From assembly GCA_022566355.1 (NCBI GenBank), contig JADFJB010000097.1, positions 1 to 18,007 on the forward strand: a stretch of 18,007 nt of DNA. Direction: 5' to 3'. Origin of the DNA: a candidate division KSB1 bacterium (lineage in GTDB: Bacteria; Zhuqueibacterota; JdFR-76; DREG01). Positions 7,074-14,348 of the stretch are shown one piece after another. Position 1 is the stretch's first letter. Each line of letters starts with the position of its first letter. A program made the position numbers and the translations under genes. The notes beneath the pieces were generated by a model. The model made no database searches. It saw nothing but the letters and a program-made list of their open reading frames with translations, and was not told the DNA's origin.

Positions 7074-7859
7074 TTATCGAAAACATGTTTGTCCTCTGCC
7101 GCCGTCAATCAGGTAATTCACACCGGTAATCCACTCGGCCTTCGCTGACGACAGGTAAAGTATCAAGCACCCTACTTCTTCCGGATTGGACAACCTGTTA
7201 AGTCCGTTTGCAATGGGATGTGTATCGTATGAATGCTCTTTAAATTTCTGATATGTTTCTTCATCCATGCCACCGCGTTTATGCAATTCAGTTAATGTCA
7301 TCCCGGGATTTACGGAATTTACACGAACACCTTTTTCTGCCAATTCCAAAGCTGCACATCTGGTCAGTTGATCGACAGCAGATTTACTCACATTATAAGC
7401 AAGCACACCAGGGAAAGATCTCATTCCATTCACGCTCGAAACATTAATAATAACGCCTTTTGATTTAATCAAATACGGCACCGCTAAATTCATCATTATA
7501 AATATGGCACGCAAGTTGATTTCGATTGTGTGATCCCAGTCCTCTAAAGAGGTGTCTTCAATGGTACCTTTTGCAAGGATACCAGCGGCATTCACCAAAA
7601 TATCTAATTTACCAAATTCTGATAAAAATGTTTTGATCGACTGTTTACAATCATCAGGTTTGGTAACATCCCCTGAACATACTAACGCTTTCCCACCGCT
7701 TTGTTTTATAGAAGCAACAATTGAATTTAGACGCAATTCATCGCGAGCCATCAAACCAACATTAGCGCCTTCCTGGCTGAATAAAATTGCTGCTGATCTG
7801 CCGATTCCACTACTGGCGCCTGTAATCAGGACTGATTTATCGTTTAGCTGCAAATTCAA
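7074..7859 (-). CDS. Short-chain dehydrogenase/reductase (SDR)
   Basis: A classical SDR of 261 residues. TGASSGIG (residues 13-20) binds the dinucleotide, NAAG (90-93) stabilises the central sheet, and N115, S142, Y155 and K159 form the catalytic tetrad, all in place. The C-terminal GVNYLIDGG motif is the usual end of the family. D64 after the fourth strand contacts adenine. R39 after the second strand suggests preference for NADP(H), as inference. The substrate cannot be assigned; FabG-like and glucose-dehydrogenase-like enzymes share these features. The start is TTG at 7859, chosen because GAAGGAG lies seven bases upstream and no in-frame ATG lies near. It is the first gene of a minus-strand pair with the GroES-like gene. 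Confidence 0.88.
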   Translation of the reverse strand: MNLQLNDKSVLITGASSGIGRSAAILFSQEGANVGLMARDELRLNSIVASIKQSGGKALVCSGDVTKPDDCKQSIKTFLSEFGKLDILVNAAGILAKGTIEDTSLEDWDHTIEINLRAIFIMMNLAVPYLIKSKGVIINVSSVNGMRSFPGVLAYNVSKSAVDQLTRCAALELAEKGVRVNSVNPGMTLTELHKRGGMDEETYQKFKEHSYDTHPIANGLNRLSNPEEVGCLILYLSSAKAEWITGVNYLIDGGRGQTCFR

Positions 7860-7866
7860 TTTTAGA

Positions 7867-7873
7867 CTCCTTC
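7867..7873 (-). promoter_or_regulatory. Shine-Dalgarno that fixes the TTG start of the SDR gene
   Basis: GAAGGAG on the minus strand, seven bases before TTG 7859-7857. It supports a TTG start. Confidence 0.7.
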
Positions 7874-8254
7874 AAAATTCGCTAGAAAATATAGAGTTTT
7901 ATTAATTTTATATCAACCATTTTCGTGACACATGAAAGCAATTTTATTTAACCTGAAATATTAAAACAGGAGAAAATCTGAAATTATTAATTGGTTTTCA
8001 GAAAATCAAATACAAACCTTTTCAAAGTGAATTTAAATAAAATATTACCTATAATGTATTGTTCTTAATCAAGCAACACCTCTGTATAATTAAGTATTGA
8101 GTCATTCAGGTTAAGAAATATTTTGCACAATTTGTATTCTGTTCATACATTAAACAGCGCTTTCCAATTTTCTTTCGGATATCCAGATCTAATACAAGAG
8201 GTTCAATTTTTATTTTTAAAATAAGAACTTATATCCTTAAAAGATCCAAATTTT
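7874..8254. other. Divergent intergenic region between the SDR gene and the phosphatase-Mla operon
   Basis: About 380 AT-rich bases without a credible gene. It must hold promoters for both directions. A TATAAT hexamer occurs at 8050-8055 on the + strand, but no good -35 box is at the right distance and it is 200 bp from the phosphatase start, so it is only a candidate. No riboswitch-like or terminator-like structure was recognised. The phosphatase ATG at 8255 has no clear Shine-Dalgarno. Confidence 0.4.
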
Positions 8255-9538
8255 ATGACAAAGAATAACATTACAGTCCTCAAAAAAAAGGCGAAAAGGT
8301 TAGCCACCCTGATTGAAGTCAGCACGATTATCAACTCTTCGTTGGATTTAGACAAGGTAATCAGCCTGGTCCTGGAAAAAACGCAGGAAGTGATGGATGC
8401 GGAAGCCGGCTCGGTGTTATTATTGAATCATGAAACCAATCGGCTTGAAGTACAATCAGCCCTGGGAAATGTTGGCAGTGCCATAAAAGAAAATATCTCA
8501 CTGGAAATGGGCCAGGGAATTGCCGGATGGGTTGCAAAAGAGAAAAAGTCCCTCAATGTAGCGGATGTTCAAAACGATCCTCGTTTCTTCAAAGGTGCGG
8601 ATAAAATAACCGGGTTCCAAACCAAGAGCATGCTGGCCTCACCCTTGATATTTAAAGATAAGTTAATCGGTGTCGCTGAGGTGATCAACCGTCGTGACGG
8701 CAAGTCATTTTCATCAGATGATGAGGATTTATTTAACACTTTTTGCGGAAGCGTAGCTATGGCTGTGGAAAATGCCAGGTTGCACCGAGTTCTACTTGAA
8801 AGAGAACGAATTCAGCAGCAGTTGGAATCGGCGCAAGTTATACAACAAAGTTTCTTGCCGCAATCTTTCCCTAAATGTGAAAACAATCGCTTCGAAACCT
8901 GGGCGGCTTACAAAGCAGCAAAATCCATTGGTGGAGATTTTTATGATTTTTTAATGTTGGATGAAAATCATCTTGCAATCGTTATTGGAGATGTTTGTGG
9001 AAAAGGCATTCCGGCAGCTTTATATATGGCTCGCGTTTTAAGTGATTTTCGCTTTTTTACCCAATTGAATAACCCGAGTGAAACTGTTAGCCGATTGAAT
9101 AAACAACTTGTAGAAAGAAGCCGCAATGGCATGTTTGTCACCCTGGCATATGCCGTTCTAAACGCCAAAACCGGCCTCATAACTTATGTCAATGCAGGAC
9201 ATGGTCCAATGCTACGAATAAATCATCTTGGCAATAAGGTGGATATCATTGGCCTGGCGAAGGAGATTCCTTTGGCAATCCGGGAAGAATCCATCTACCA
9301 GCAGGAGAGTTTTCAGTTAGAGCATGGAGATTATCTCGTCCTTTTTACCGATGGCATTAGTGAGGCCCGCAATATCCAAGGTGAACAAATGAGTTTGGAA
9401 ATTCTTGCTGACATAATAGCAAAGCCGTGGGAATCTCCAAAAATGTTGACTGAATTTGTTTTGAATAAAGTATTGAAATTATCAAAAAATTCGACTCAGC
9501 ATGATGATTTAACCCTGGTCGCAATCAGATGGAATTGA
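8255..9538 (+). CDS. GAF-domain SpoIIE/RsbU-type serine phosphatase (PP2C family)
   Basis: A 427-residue soluble protein. Residues about 15-175 form a GAF sensor domain (AGSVLLLN, MGQGIAGWV, SMLASPLIF, GVAEVINR). A helical linker rich in E/Q (about 176-198) ends in QQSFLP, typical for coupling GAF or PAS to the catalytic part. Residues about 215-425 are the PP2C-SpoIIE domain: GGDFYD with D228, GDVCGKG with D246, AGHGP near 315, TDGISE with D366, and HDDLT with D417/D418; these are the metal ligands. Such enzymes dephosphorylate a phosphoserine on STAS anti-anti-sigma proteins. A kinase and a STAS gene follow on the same strand, so the target is probably the STAS protein at 10080. What the GAF domain senses is unknown. 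Confidence 0.9.
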   Translation: MTKNNITVLKKKAKRLATLIEVSTIINSSLDLDKVISLVLEKTQEVMDAEAGSVLLLNHETNRLEVQSALGNVGSAIKENISLEMGQGIAGWVAKEKKSLNVADVQNDPRFFKGADKITGFQTKSMLASPLIFKDKLIGVAEVINRRDGKSFSSDDEDLFNTFCGSVAMAVENARLHRVLLERERIQQQLESAQVIQQSFLPQSFPKCENNRFETWAAYKAAKSIGGDFYDFLMLDENHLAIVIGDVCGKGIPAALYMARVLSDFRFFTQLNNPSETVSRLNKQLVERSRNGMFVTLAYAVLNAKTGLITYVNAGHGPMLRINHLGNKVDIIGLAKEIPLAIREESIYQQESFQLEHGDYLVLFTDGISEARNIQGEQMSLEILADIIAKPWESPKMLTEFVLNKVLKLSKNSTQHDDLTLVAIRWN

Positions 9539-9652
9539 GATGATAAATGAAAAGTTAAAATCGATATTTTGGCAGTGATGAATACTAATTTTTACATTCA
9601 AACTTGCCGATTTACCTTAGTGTAATCATAACAAAATTTTCTGATCTATCTA

Positions 9653-10096
9653 ATGAAAAATCAATCAAAACAATCCAATAAAGTGTCGCTCACGGTTCCC
9701 GGTGATGCTCGCTATCTCAAGGTACTTCGTTCTGTTCTTGAGTCTGTAGGCCAAATTTACGATTTTGAAGAAAAGGATATTCAATCCATGCAATTAGCTG
9801 CGAATGAAGCTTTTGCCAACATCATTGAACATTCGTATTGCAACCAGGCAAATTGCCCGATCTATATAACTCTTTCTTCCAGCAAGGATAAATTACAACT
9901 GGAACTGGAAGATGAGGGTATTCCATTGGAGCCGGAAAAAATCAAATCACGAGCCCTGGAAGACGTAAAACCAGGAGGTCTAGGAGTACATTTCATGAAA
10001 TCCCTTATGGATGAGGTGATTTTTGATACTTCAAATAAACGAAATCGTTTGATTCTTATAAAGGAGAGAAGCAAATCCAATGAAGGATTCGATTAA
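9653..10096 (+). CDS. RsbW-like anti-sigma factor/serine kinase (HATPase_c_2)
   Basis: A 147-residue GHKL ATPase of the anti-sigma type. The N box is AANEAFANIIEHSY (around residues 49-62), the G1 box is LEDEGIPL (D at about 87), and the G2 part is GGLGVHFMKSLMDEV. There is no histidine-kinase dimerisation domain. These proteins phosphorylate their STAS partner on serine and, in sigma circuits, also bind a sigma factor. No sigma gene is seen here. A 114-bp gap without structure separates it from the phosphatase. It overlaps the STAS gene by 17 bp, which points to coupled translation of kinase and substrate. Confidence 0.88.
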   Translation: MKNQSKQSNKVSLTVPGDARYLKVLRSVLESVGQIYDFEEKDIQSMQLAANEAFANIIEHSYCNQANCPIYITLSSSKDKLQLELEDEGIPLEPEKIKSRALEDVKPGGLGVHFMKSLMDEVIFDTSNKRNRLILIKERSKSNEGFD

Positions 10097-10451
10097 TATT
10101 CAAGTCGATCAAACTGAAAATCTGGCTACTGTTATTCTTTCAGGAGAAGTTGATTTATATTCGTCTCGAGAAGCTAGAAAAATTATTCTGGAACTTGCTT
10201 CCCGGAAAGTGCCTATCATCATAGTCGATTTAAGCGGGGTCCCTTATATGGATAGTTCCGGACTTGCTTCTATGGTGGAAGGTTTACAAAAGGTAGAATC
10301 TTACAAAGGCAAATTTATTTTGAGTGGACTACAACCTATGGTAAATAAAGTGTTCGAATTAAGCCGTTTAAATACTGTGTTTACGATCTATGAAGATATT
10401 GACACAGCGCTAAATGAGTTAGATGAAAAAAATGAGCCGGTGGGAGGATAG
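10080..10451 (+). CDS. STAS-domain protein (RsbV-like anti-sigma antagonist and/or MlaB)
   Basis: A 123-residue single STAS domain. The conserved segment VDLSGVPYMDSSGLA places the phosphorylatable serine at S59 (or S60), directly before the second helix. A serine here is the rule in RsbV/SpoIIAA partners, and the phosphatase and kinase genes upstream supply the enzymes. The gene also sits immediately before mlaE, where MlaB, itself a STAS protein of the lipid transporter, is often found. The same protein may therefore serve both the switch and the transporter. Its last bases contain the ribosome binding site of mlaE. Confidence 0.88.
   Translation: MKDSINIQVDQTENLATVILSGEVDLYSSREARKIILELASRKVPIIIVDLSGVPYMDSSGLASMVEGLQKVESYKGKFILSGLQPMVNKVFELSRLNTVFTIYEDIDTALNELDEKNEPVGG
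10442..10447 (+). promoter_or_regulatory. Shine-Dalgarno for mlaE, pointing to an ATT start
   Basis: GGGAGG overlaps the end of the STAS gene (stop TAG 10449-10451) and stands seven bases before ATT 10455. No ATG, GTG or TTG exists in the mlaE frame between the STAS stop and 10560. Confidence 0.6.
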
Positions 10452-10454
10452 CAG

Positions 10455-11258
10455 ATTTCCACACTTAGAATTATATTAGGCGGTATTGGTCGTTGGACCC
10501 TCGATTCTTTATGGCAAATTGATCGGTATTCTCGGTTAGTCGGACAGGGAATTTATTGGTTGGTTGCCGCGCCATTCAAAGGCAAAAAACTACGTTGGAA
10601 TTCTACAATCATTCAAATGGTGCGAATCGGTTTTGATTCCATACCCATCGTTGCAATCATTGGATTCTTCGTCGGATTAATCCTGGGTATGCAGTCCGCC
10701 TACCAACTAAAACCATTCGGAGCAACCATATTTATGGCAAACCTGGTGGGCGTATCGATAACCCGGGAACTTGGTCCGATGCTGACCGCCATCATTATCG
10801 CCGGAAGAAGCGGCTCCGCTATTGCAGCTGAAATTTCAACCATGCAAGTTTCGGAAGAAATCGATGCTCTGAAAACCATGGGACTCAATCCGGTGCCCTT
10901 CCTGGTAGTTCCCCGTGTTATGGCAATGATGGTCATGCTTCCCTGTCTGACTTTAATCTCAGATGTCATTGGTATAACCGGTGGCGTGGTTGTGGGTATT
11001 TATATGGAAAATATTGATTTTACACTTTATATGAACCAAACTGCCTCCGCTTTGGTGATGAAAGATCTGCTTACCGGGTTATTCAAGAGTGTGGTTTTTG
11101 CTTGGATTATTGTAACCATTGCCTGTTACCAGGGCTTTGCAGCATCTGGAGGAGCGGAAAGTGTTGGCAAAAGAACGACCAGCTCGGTTGTGGCTTCAAT
11201 GTTCATGATCATTGTGGCTGATGTTTTCTTTACCGGGTTATTTTATTCGACATTTTGA
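10455..11258 (+). CDS. mlaE: MlaE-family ABC transporter permease (phospholipid transport)
   Basis: Multi-pass membrane permease of the MlaE/YrbE type. A frame search for ATG/GTG/TTG gives a start only at TTG 10560, which would leave 232 residues. The frame is open back to 10452 and encodes a family-like N-terminus (GGIGRWTLDSLWQ, then QGIYWLVAAPF), giving about 267 residues, the usual length. The start that fits the ribosome binding site is ATT 10455, a rare initiation codon. Core features: VRIGFDSIPIVAIIGFFVGLI, ELGPMLTAIIIAGRSGSAIAAE (the coupling helix region) and a hydrophobic C-terminus ending in TGLFYSTF. With MlaF and MlaD it forms the inner-membrane complex that moves phospholipids between the membranes. 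Its stop overlaps the mlaF start (TGATG). Confidence 0.9.
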   Translation: MSTLRIILGGIGRWTLDSLWQIDRYSRLVGQGIYWLVAAPFKGKKLRWNSTIIQMVRIGFDSIPIVAIIGFFVGLILGMQSAYQLKPFGATIFMANLVGVSITRELGPMLTAIIIAGRSGSAIAAEISTMQVSEEIDALKTMGLNPVPFLVVPRVMAMMVMLPCLTLISDVIGITGGVVVGIYMENIDFTLYMNQTASALVMKDLLTGLFKSVVFAWIIVTIACYQGFAASGGAESVGKRTTSSVVASMFMIIVADVFFTGLFYSTF

Positions 11259-12064
11259 TGACATCGATTAAAAAAAAACCGATCATCCAAATTCGTGACC
11301 TTGTCACTTCCTATGGTGATTTAACCGTTTTGAATGGCTTAAATCTCGATATTTATGAGGATGAAACTTTCGTTATTTTGGGACGATCCGGATGTGGCAA
11401 AAGCACTCTGCTCCGTCATCTCATCGGTTTACAAAAACCCACTTCCGGTGAGATACTGCTATATGGCCAAGATATGGCCCGAATGTCAGAAGATGAAAAC
11501 GTCGAAGTATTAAAAAAAATCGGCATGTTATTTCAAGGATCCGCTCTTTTTAATTCAATGACTTTAGCCGATAATGTCGCATTGGCTTTACAAGAACATA
11601 CGAACCTGGAAGATTCCACCATTCAAATTATGGCAAGAATGAAATTAGACATGGTTGGATTAAGCGGATTTGAAGATTTTATGCCATCTCAACTTTCCGG
11701 TGGAATGAGAAAACGCGCGGGTCTTGCCCGGGCAATTGCCATGGATCCGGAAGTTTTATTTTGCGATGAGCCATCTGCCGGTTTGGATCCCATAGTGGCA
11801 GCCGGGATCGATGAATTATTGTTAAAGTTACGACAAGCATTCCAGATGACATTAGTGGTTGTTACACATGAAATGGCATCCGTAGAATTAATTGCCGACC
11901 GAATTGCGATGATGCATAATGGAAAAATATTGGCAGTAGGTACTACTGAAGAAATTAAAAATAATCAACATTCATATATTCAACAATTCATGAAAAGAGA
12001 AGCAGACAAAGAAGAAGTTGATCGTGAAAAATTACTTAACGCCTTAACCGGTAATGGATTTTAG
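11258..12064 (+). CDS. mlaF: MlaF-family ABC transporter ATP-binding protein
   Basis: A 268-residue ABC ATPase started at ATG 11258, which shares one base with the mlaE stop. Walker A is GRSGCGKST (42-50), the Q-loop is FQGSALF (Q93), the signature is LSGGMRKRAGLARA (146-159), Walker B is VLFCDEPS (166-173), and the H-loop is VTHE (H204). The sequence LSGGMRKR followed by AGLARAIA and the D-loop SAGLDP are typical of the Mla/Ttg2A subgroup and separate it from importers of small solutes. It supplies energy to the MlaE permease. The C-terminal 25 residues are charged and overlap the start of mlaD by 11 bases. Confidence 0.93.
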   Translation: MTSIKKKPIIQIRDLVTSYGDLTVLNGLNLDIYEDETFVILGRSGCGKSTLLRHLIGLQKPTSGEILLYGQDMARMSEDENVEVLKKIGMLFQGSALFNSMTLADNVALALQEHTNLEDSTIQIMARMKLDMVGLSGFEDFMPSQLSGGMRKRAGLARAIAMDPEVLFCDEPSAGLDPIVAAGIDELLLKLRQAFQMTLVVVTHEMASVELIADRIAMMHNGKILAVGTTEEIKNNQHSYIQQFMKREADKEEVDREKLLNALTGNGF

Positions 12065-12968
12065 CATGAACTATCGAATGCAAGAAGTTAAAGTCGGCTT
12101 AATGGTCGTCCTCAGCGGTTTTTTACTGTTACTATTTTTATTCATTGTATCTGATTTTGAATATGAAAACACTTCAGTCAAATACACAACTAAGTTAGCT
12201 TTTGTTGGTGGTTTTGAGGAAGGAACCCCGGTTCGTTTAGGAGGACAATATATCGGCAGAATTGCAGATATTCGTCCGCCTATTGCCAATTCTCCTGAAA
12301 TTGAACTAGTGATAGAGATCAATGCAGGTACGCCCATTAAAACCGATTCACGTGCATACCTGACATCTTTAGGGTTTCTCGGTGAGTTTTATTTGGAAAT
12401 TATGCCCGGTTCACCCGAAGCGCCTCTACTGCCACCCGATAGTGAAATACCGTCTCTAAATGCAACCACATTTTCGCAGCTTGCTATGCCATTGAGTGAA
12501 ATGGCAGAGTCCTTTAAAGTTACGATTACACAAGTGAATGAATTGTTTAATGCACAGAATCAACAGGGATTAGCAAATATTCTGACAAACTTGAACAGTA
12601 TTCTGACCTCAAATTCAGTTCAACTTTCGGATTTATTAATCAATCTAAATCAAATGGCGGTTGATTTTAGCAATATTTCCAGTCGCTTTGATACTTTATT
12701 TATGAAAAATGAAGATGTTGTTGATGATGTTATAAACAATTTAAGTTCCACTTTGGCCGAAACCCAAACTTTTCTGCAAGAACTAACCCATTCGATTGGC
12801 ATGATTGACGGCGTGATGGCTGAGAACACCTATTCATATAAATCAATTTTGGCAAACCTGGAAAGATCCACTCGCAACCTTGAAGAATTCAGCCGCAACA
12901 TCCGGGAAAGGCCATGGAATCTAGTACGTAAATCAGATATCAAAGCAAGAAAGCTACCGAAGAATTAG
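12054..12968 (+). CDS. mlaD: MlaD-like MCE-domain substrate-binding protein
   Basis: A 304-residue protein with one N-terminal membrane anchor (about residues 15-34, VGLMVVLSGFLLLLFLFIVS) and an MCE domain (about 40-125). The domain has GGFEEGTPVRLGGQYIGRI and LGEFYLEIMPG, the diagnostic parts. The family forms a periplasmic hexameric ring that holds lipid between MlaE and the outer membrane. E. coli MlaD is only about 180 residues; this protein has a longer C-terminal part, mostly helical and rich in N/L/S/Q (about 140-290), which could form a helical tube as in longer MCE proteins. The start at ATG 12054 overlaps mlaF; ATG 12066 is an alternative. Confidence 0.9.
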   Translation: MDFSMNYRMQEVKVGLMVVLSGFLLLLFLFIVSDFEYENTSVKYTTKLAFVGGFEEGTPVRLGGQYIGRIADIRPPIANSPEIELVIEINAGTPIKTDSRAYLTSLGFLGEFYLEIMPGSPEAPLLPPDSEIPSLNATTFSQLAMPLSEMAESFKVTITQVNELFNAQNQQGLANILTNLNSILTSNSVQLSDLLINLNQMAVDFSNISSRFDTLFMKNEDVVDDVINNLSSTLAETQTFLQELTHSIGMIDGVMAENTYSYKSILANLERSTRNLEEFSRNIRERPWNLVRKSDIKARKLPKN

Positions 12969-12976
12969 GAGTACCA

Positions 12977-13573
12977 ATGAAGAGAAATTTAATACGATTT
13001 TTTCTATTTACATTTTTAGCATCGGGATGTGCCGGGATTCCTCAAACTCACTATTATGTTTTGCACTTAAATACTCATTCGCCGAACCCGGTTTCTTCTG
13101 CCATTACCATTGGCATCGCACCATTTACTATTGAACCAATCTTTTCCAACTACAAATTAGCCTACCGCGAATCACCTTACGAAGTGCAGTTTTACAATTA
13201 CCATCAATGGGCAAGTGAGCCATCAAAATTAGTTGAAAATGGGTTATTCGATTATTTGACCCATTCGAATCAATTTAACAAAGTCGTTCGTCTTCCATCA
13301 ATACAAACGATAGATTTAGTCATTGATGGCCATATTCATAAAATTGAAGAATGGGATGAAACGGATCGATGGTATGGATTTATGGAAATTGAATTTCAAG
13401 TCTCAAAATACAATAAGAAACAAATCATTTGGAAAGGTACTATTTCCCGAAGGATTCCTGCAGAATCTAAGAAACCTTTAGAAGTTGTAAAAGCGCTAAG
13501 TATCGCTGCCCAGGAAATTGCGGAAGAACTCTCCCAGAAAATTTTAGCTGCGTATCATTTGGCGGAGAAATAA
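12977..13573 (+). CDS. ABC-type transport auxiliary lipoprotein (PqiC/YmbA-like)
   Basis: A 198-residue lipoprotein. The signal peptide is MKRNLIRFFLFTFLASGC with lipobox LASGC, so C18 should be acylated. The mature part begins with PQTHYYVLHL and carries IGIAPFTIEPIFSNYKLAYRES, FYNYHQWASEP, and IDGHIHKIEEW, the pattern of the ABC_trans_aux (PF03886) family, which includes PqiC. These lipoproteins sit at the outer membrane and pair with MCE proteins. It starts eight bases after the mlaD stop, with AGGAG upstream of its ATG, so it is the last gene of the operon. Immediately after its stop begins the heptamer repeat at 13574. Confidence 0.88.
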   Translation: MKRNLIRFFLFTFLASGCAGIPQTHYYVLHLNTHSPNPVSSAITIGIAPFTIEPIFSNYKLAYRESPYEVQFYNYHQWASEPSKLVENGLFDYLTHSNQFNKVVRLPSIQTIDLVIDGHIHKIEEWDETDRWYGFMEIEFQVSKYNKKQIIWKGTISRRIPAESKKPLEVVKALSIAAQEIAEELSQKILAAYHLAEK

Positions 13574-13600
13574 CTGGATACTGGATACTGGATACTGGAC
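13574..13600. repeat. Short heptamer tract (CTGGATA x3.9)
   Basis: Three full CTGGATA units and a partial fourth, starting at the base after the stop of the PqiC-like gene. It is the reverse complement of the AGTATCC units in the array at 14132-14348, so the two flank the four-helix-bundle gene in opposite orientation. GATACTGGATACTGGA (13577-13592) is perfectly complementary to 14199-14214. Confidence 0.8.
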
Positions 13601-13741
13601 TACACAAACTAACTAACTACGTTTTATAATACTATAATTGATGAATTTAAACCTTAATTATAATTAAATTTAACAATTCAGTAATATATTTTACATTAAT
13701 TCATACTATCCAAATAAAACTCTCTTACTTGGGGGGAAATT

Positions 13742-14119
13742 ATGAATTACAAAAATCTAGAAATTTGGCAATTAGCTCGTGAATTGGTAGTAGAAATTCA
13801 TAGAATGACATTTCATAAATTATCAAAATATGAAATGTACGAGGAAGGCCAACAAATTCGACGGTCAATTAAATCTGTTAAATCTACGATAGTTGAGGGG
13901 TATGGTCGGCGACAATATAAGCAAGATTTTATTAGATTCTTATATTATGCAATCGCATCAAATGACGAAACATTGGATCATTTAGAAACTCTATTTGAAA
14001 CAAAATCTCTCAAAGATGAACAACTATATTATACTCTCCATGGAAAAATTCAAATGTTGGGCAAAAAATTGAATATGTTCATACAATCTGTTGAAAAACA
14101 ACACATTAGTAAAAAATAA
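13742..14119 (+). CDS. Four-helix-bundle protein (S23/IVP family, TIGR02436-like)
   Basis: A 125-residue helical protein with the family pattern: [18 protein letters not shown] at the start, [17 protein letters not shown] (residues about 40-56) in the centre, then [23 protein letters not shown]. This is the family of proteins encoded in 23S rRNA intervening sequences, related to Avd of diversity-generating retroelements. The molecular role is not settled; the bundle is a positively charged pentamer in solved relatives. A strong GGGGGG-AAATT site precedes the ATG. The gene and its flanks are visibly richer in A/T than the Mla operon and glpD. It is bounded by inverted heptamer repeats, suggesting it came in as a unit. 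No 23S rRNA or reverse transcriptase is present here. Confidence 0.85.
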   Translation: MNYKNLEIWQLARELVVEIHRMTFHKLSKYEMYEEGQQIRRSIKSVKSTIVEGYGRRQYKQDFIRFLYYAIASNDETLDHLETLFETKSLKDEQLYYTLHGKIQMLGKKLNMFIQSVEKQHISKK

Positions 14120-14131
14120 AATCTCCATTCT

Positions 14132-14348
14132 AGTGTCAAATATCAAGAATCCAGCCACAAGTATCCAGCATCTAGACTCAATTATCCAGTATCCAACATC
14201 CAGTATCCAGTATCAAGTATCAAGTATCAAGTATCAAGTATCAAGTATCCAGCATCCAGCATCCAGCATCCAGCATCCAGCATCCAGCATCCAGCATCCA
14301 GCATCCAGAATCAAGCATCCAGAATCAAGCATCCAGAATCAAGCATCC
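14132..14348. repeat. 31-unit heptamer array (AGCATCC / AGTATCA / AGTATCC family)
   Basis: Thirty-one consecutive 7-bp units without a phase break. The left part is degenerate (AGTGTCA, AATATCA, AGAATCC, AGCCACA and others). The middle has AGTATCA five times in a row (14209-14243), followed by AGTATCC and eight AGCATCC in a row (14251-14306). The right part alternates AGAATCA and AGCATCC three times (14307-14348). The order, old and mixed on the left and uniform or with a 14-bp higher-order period on the right, suggests growth by slippage or unequal exchange. It resembles the short tandemly repeated heptamers known from heterocystous cyanobacteria in type, not in sequence. It is not a CRISPR. 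Confidence 0.95.

Noticed and set aside
8050-8055. TATAAT as the promoter of the phosphatase-Mla operon
   Set aside because: No acceptable -35 box at 16-18 bp and a distance of 200 bp to the start; TATAAT is expected by chance in such AT-rich DNA.
14132-14348. CRISPR array
   Set aside because: The units are 7 bp without spacers, and no cas gene is present. It is a simple tandem repeat.
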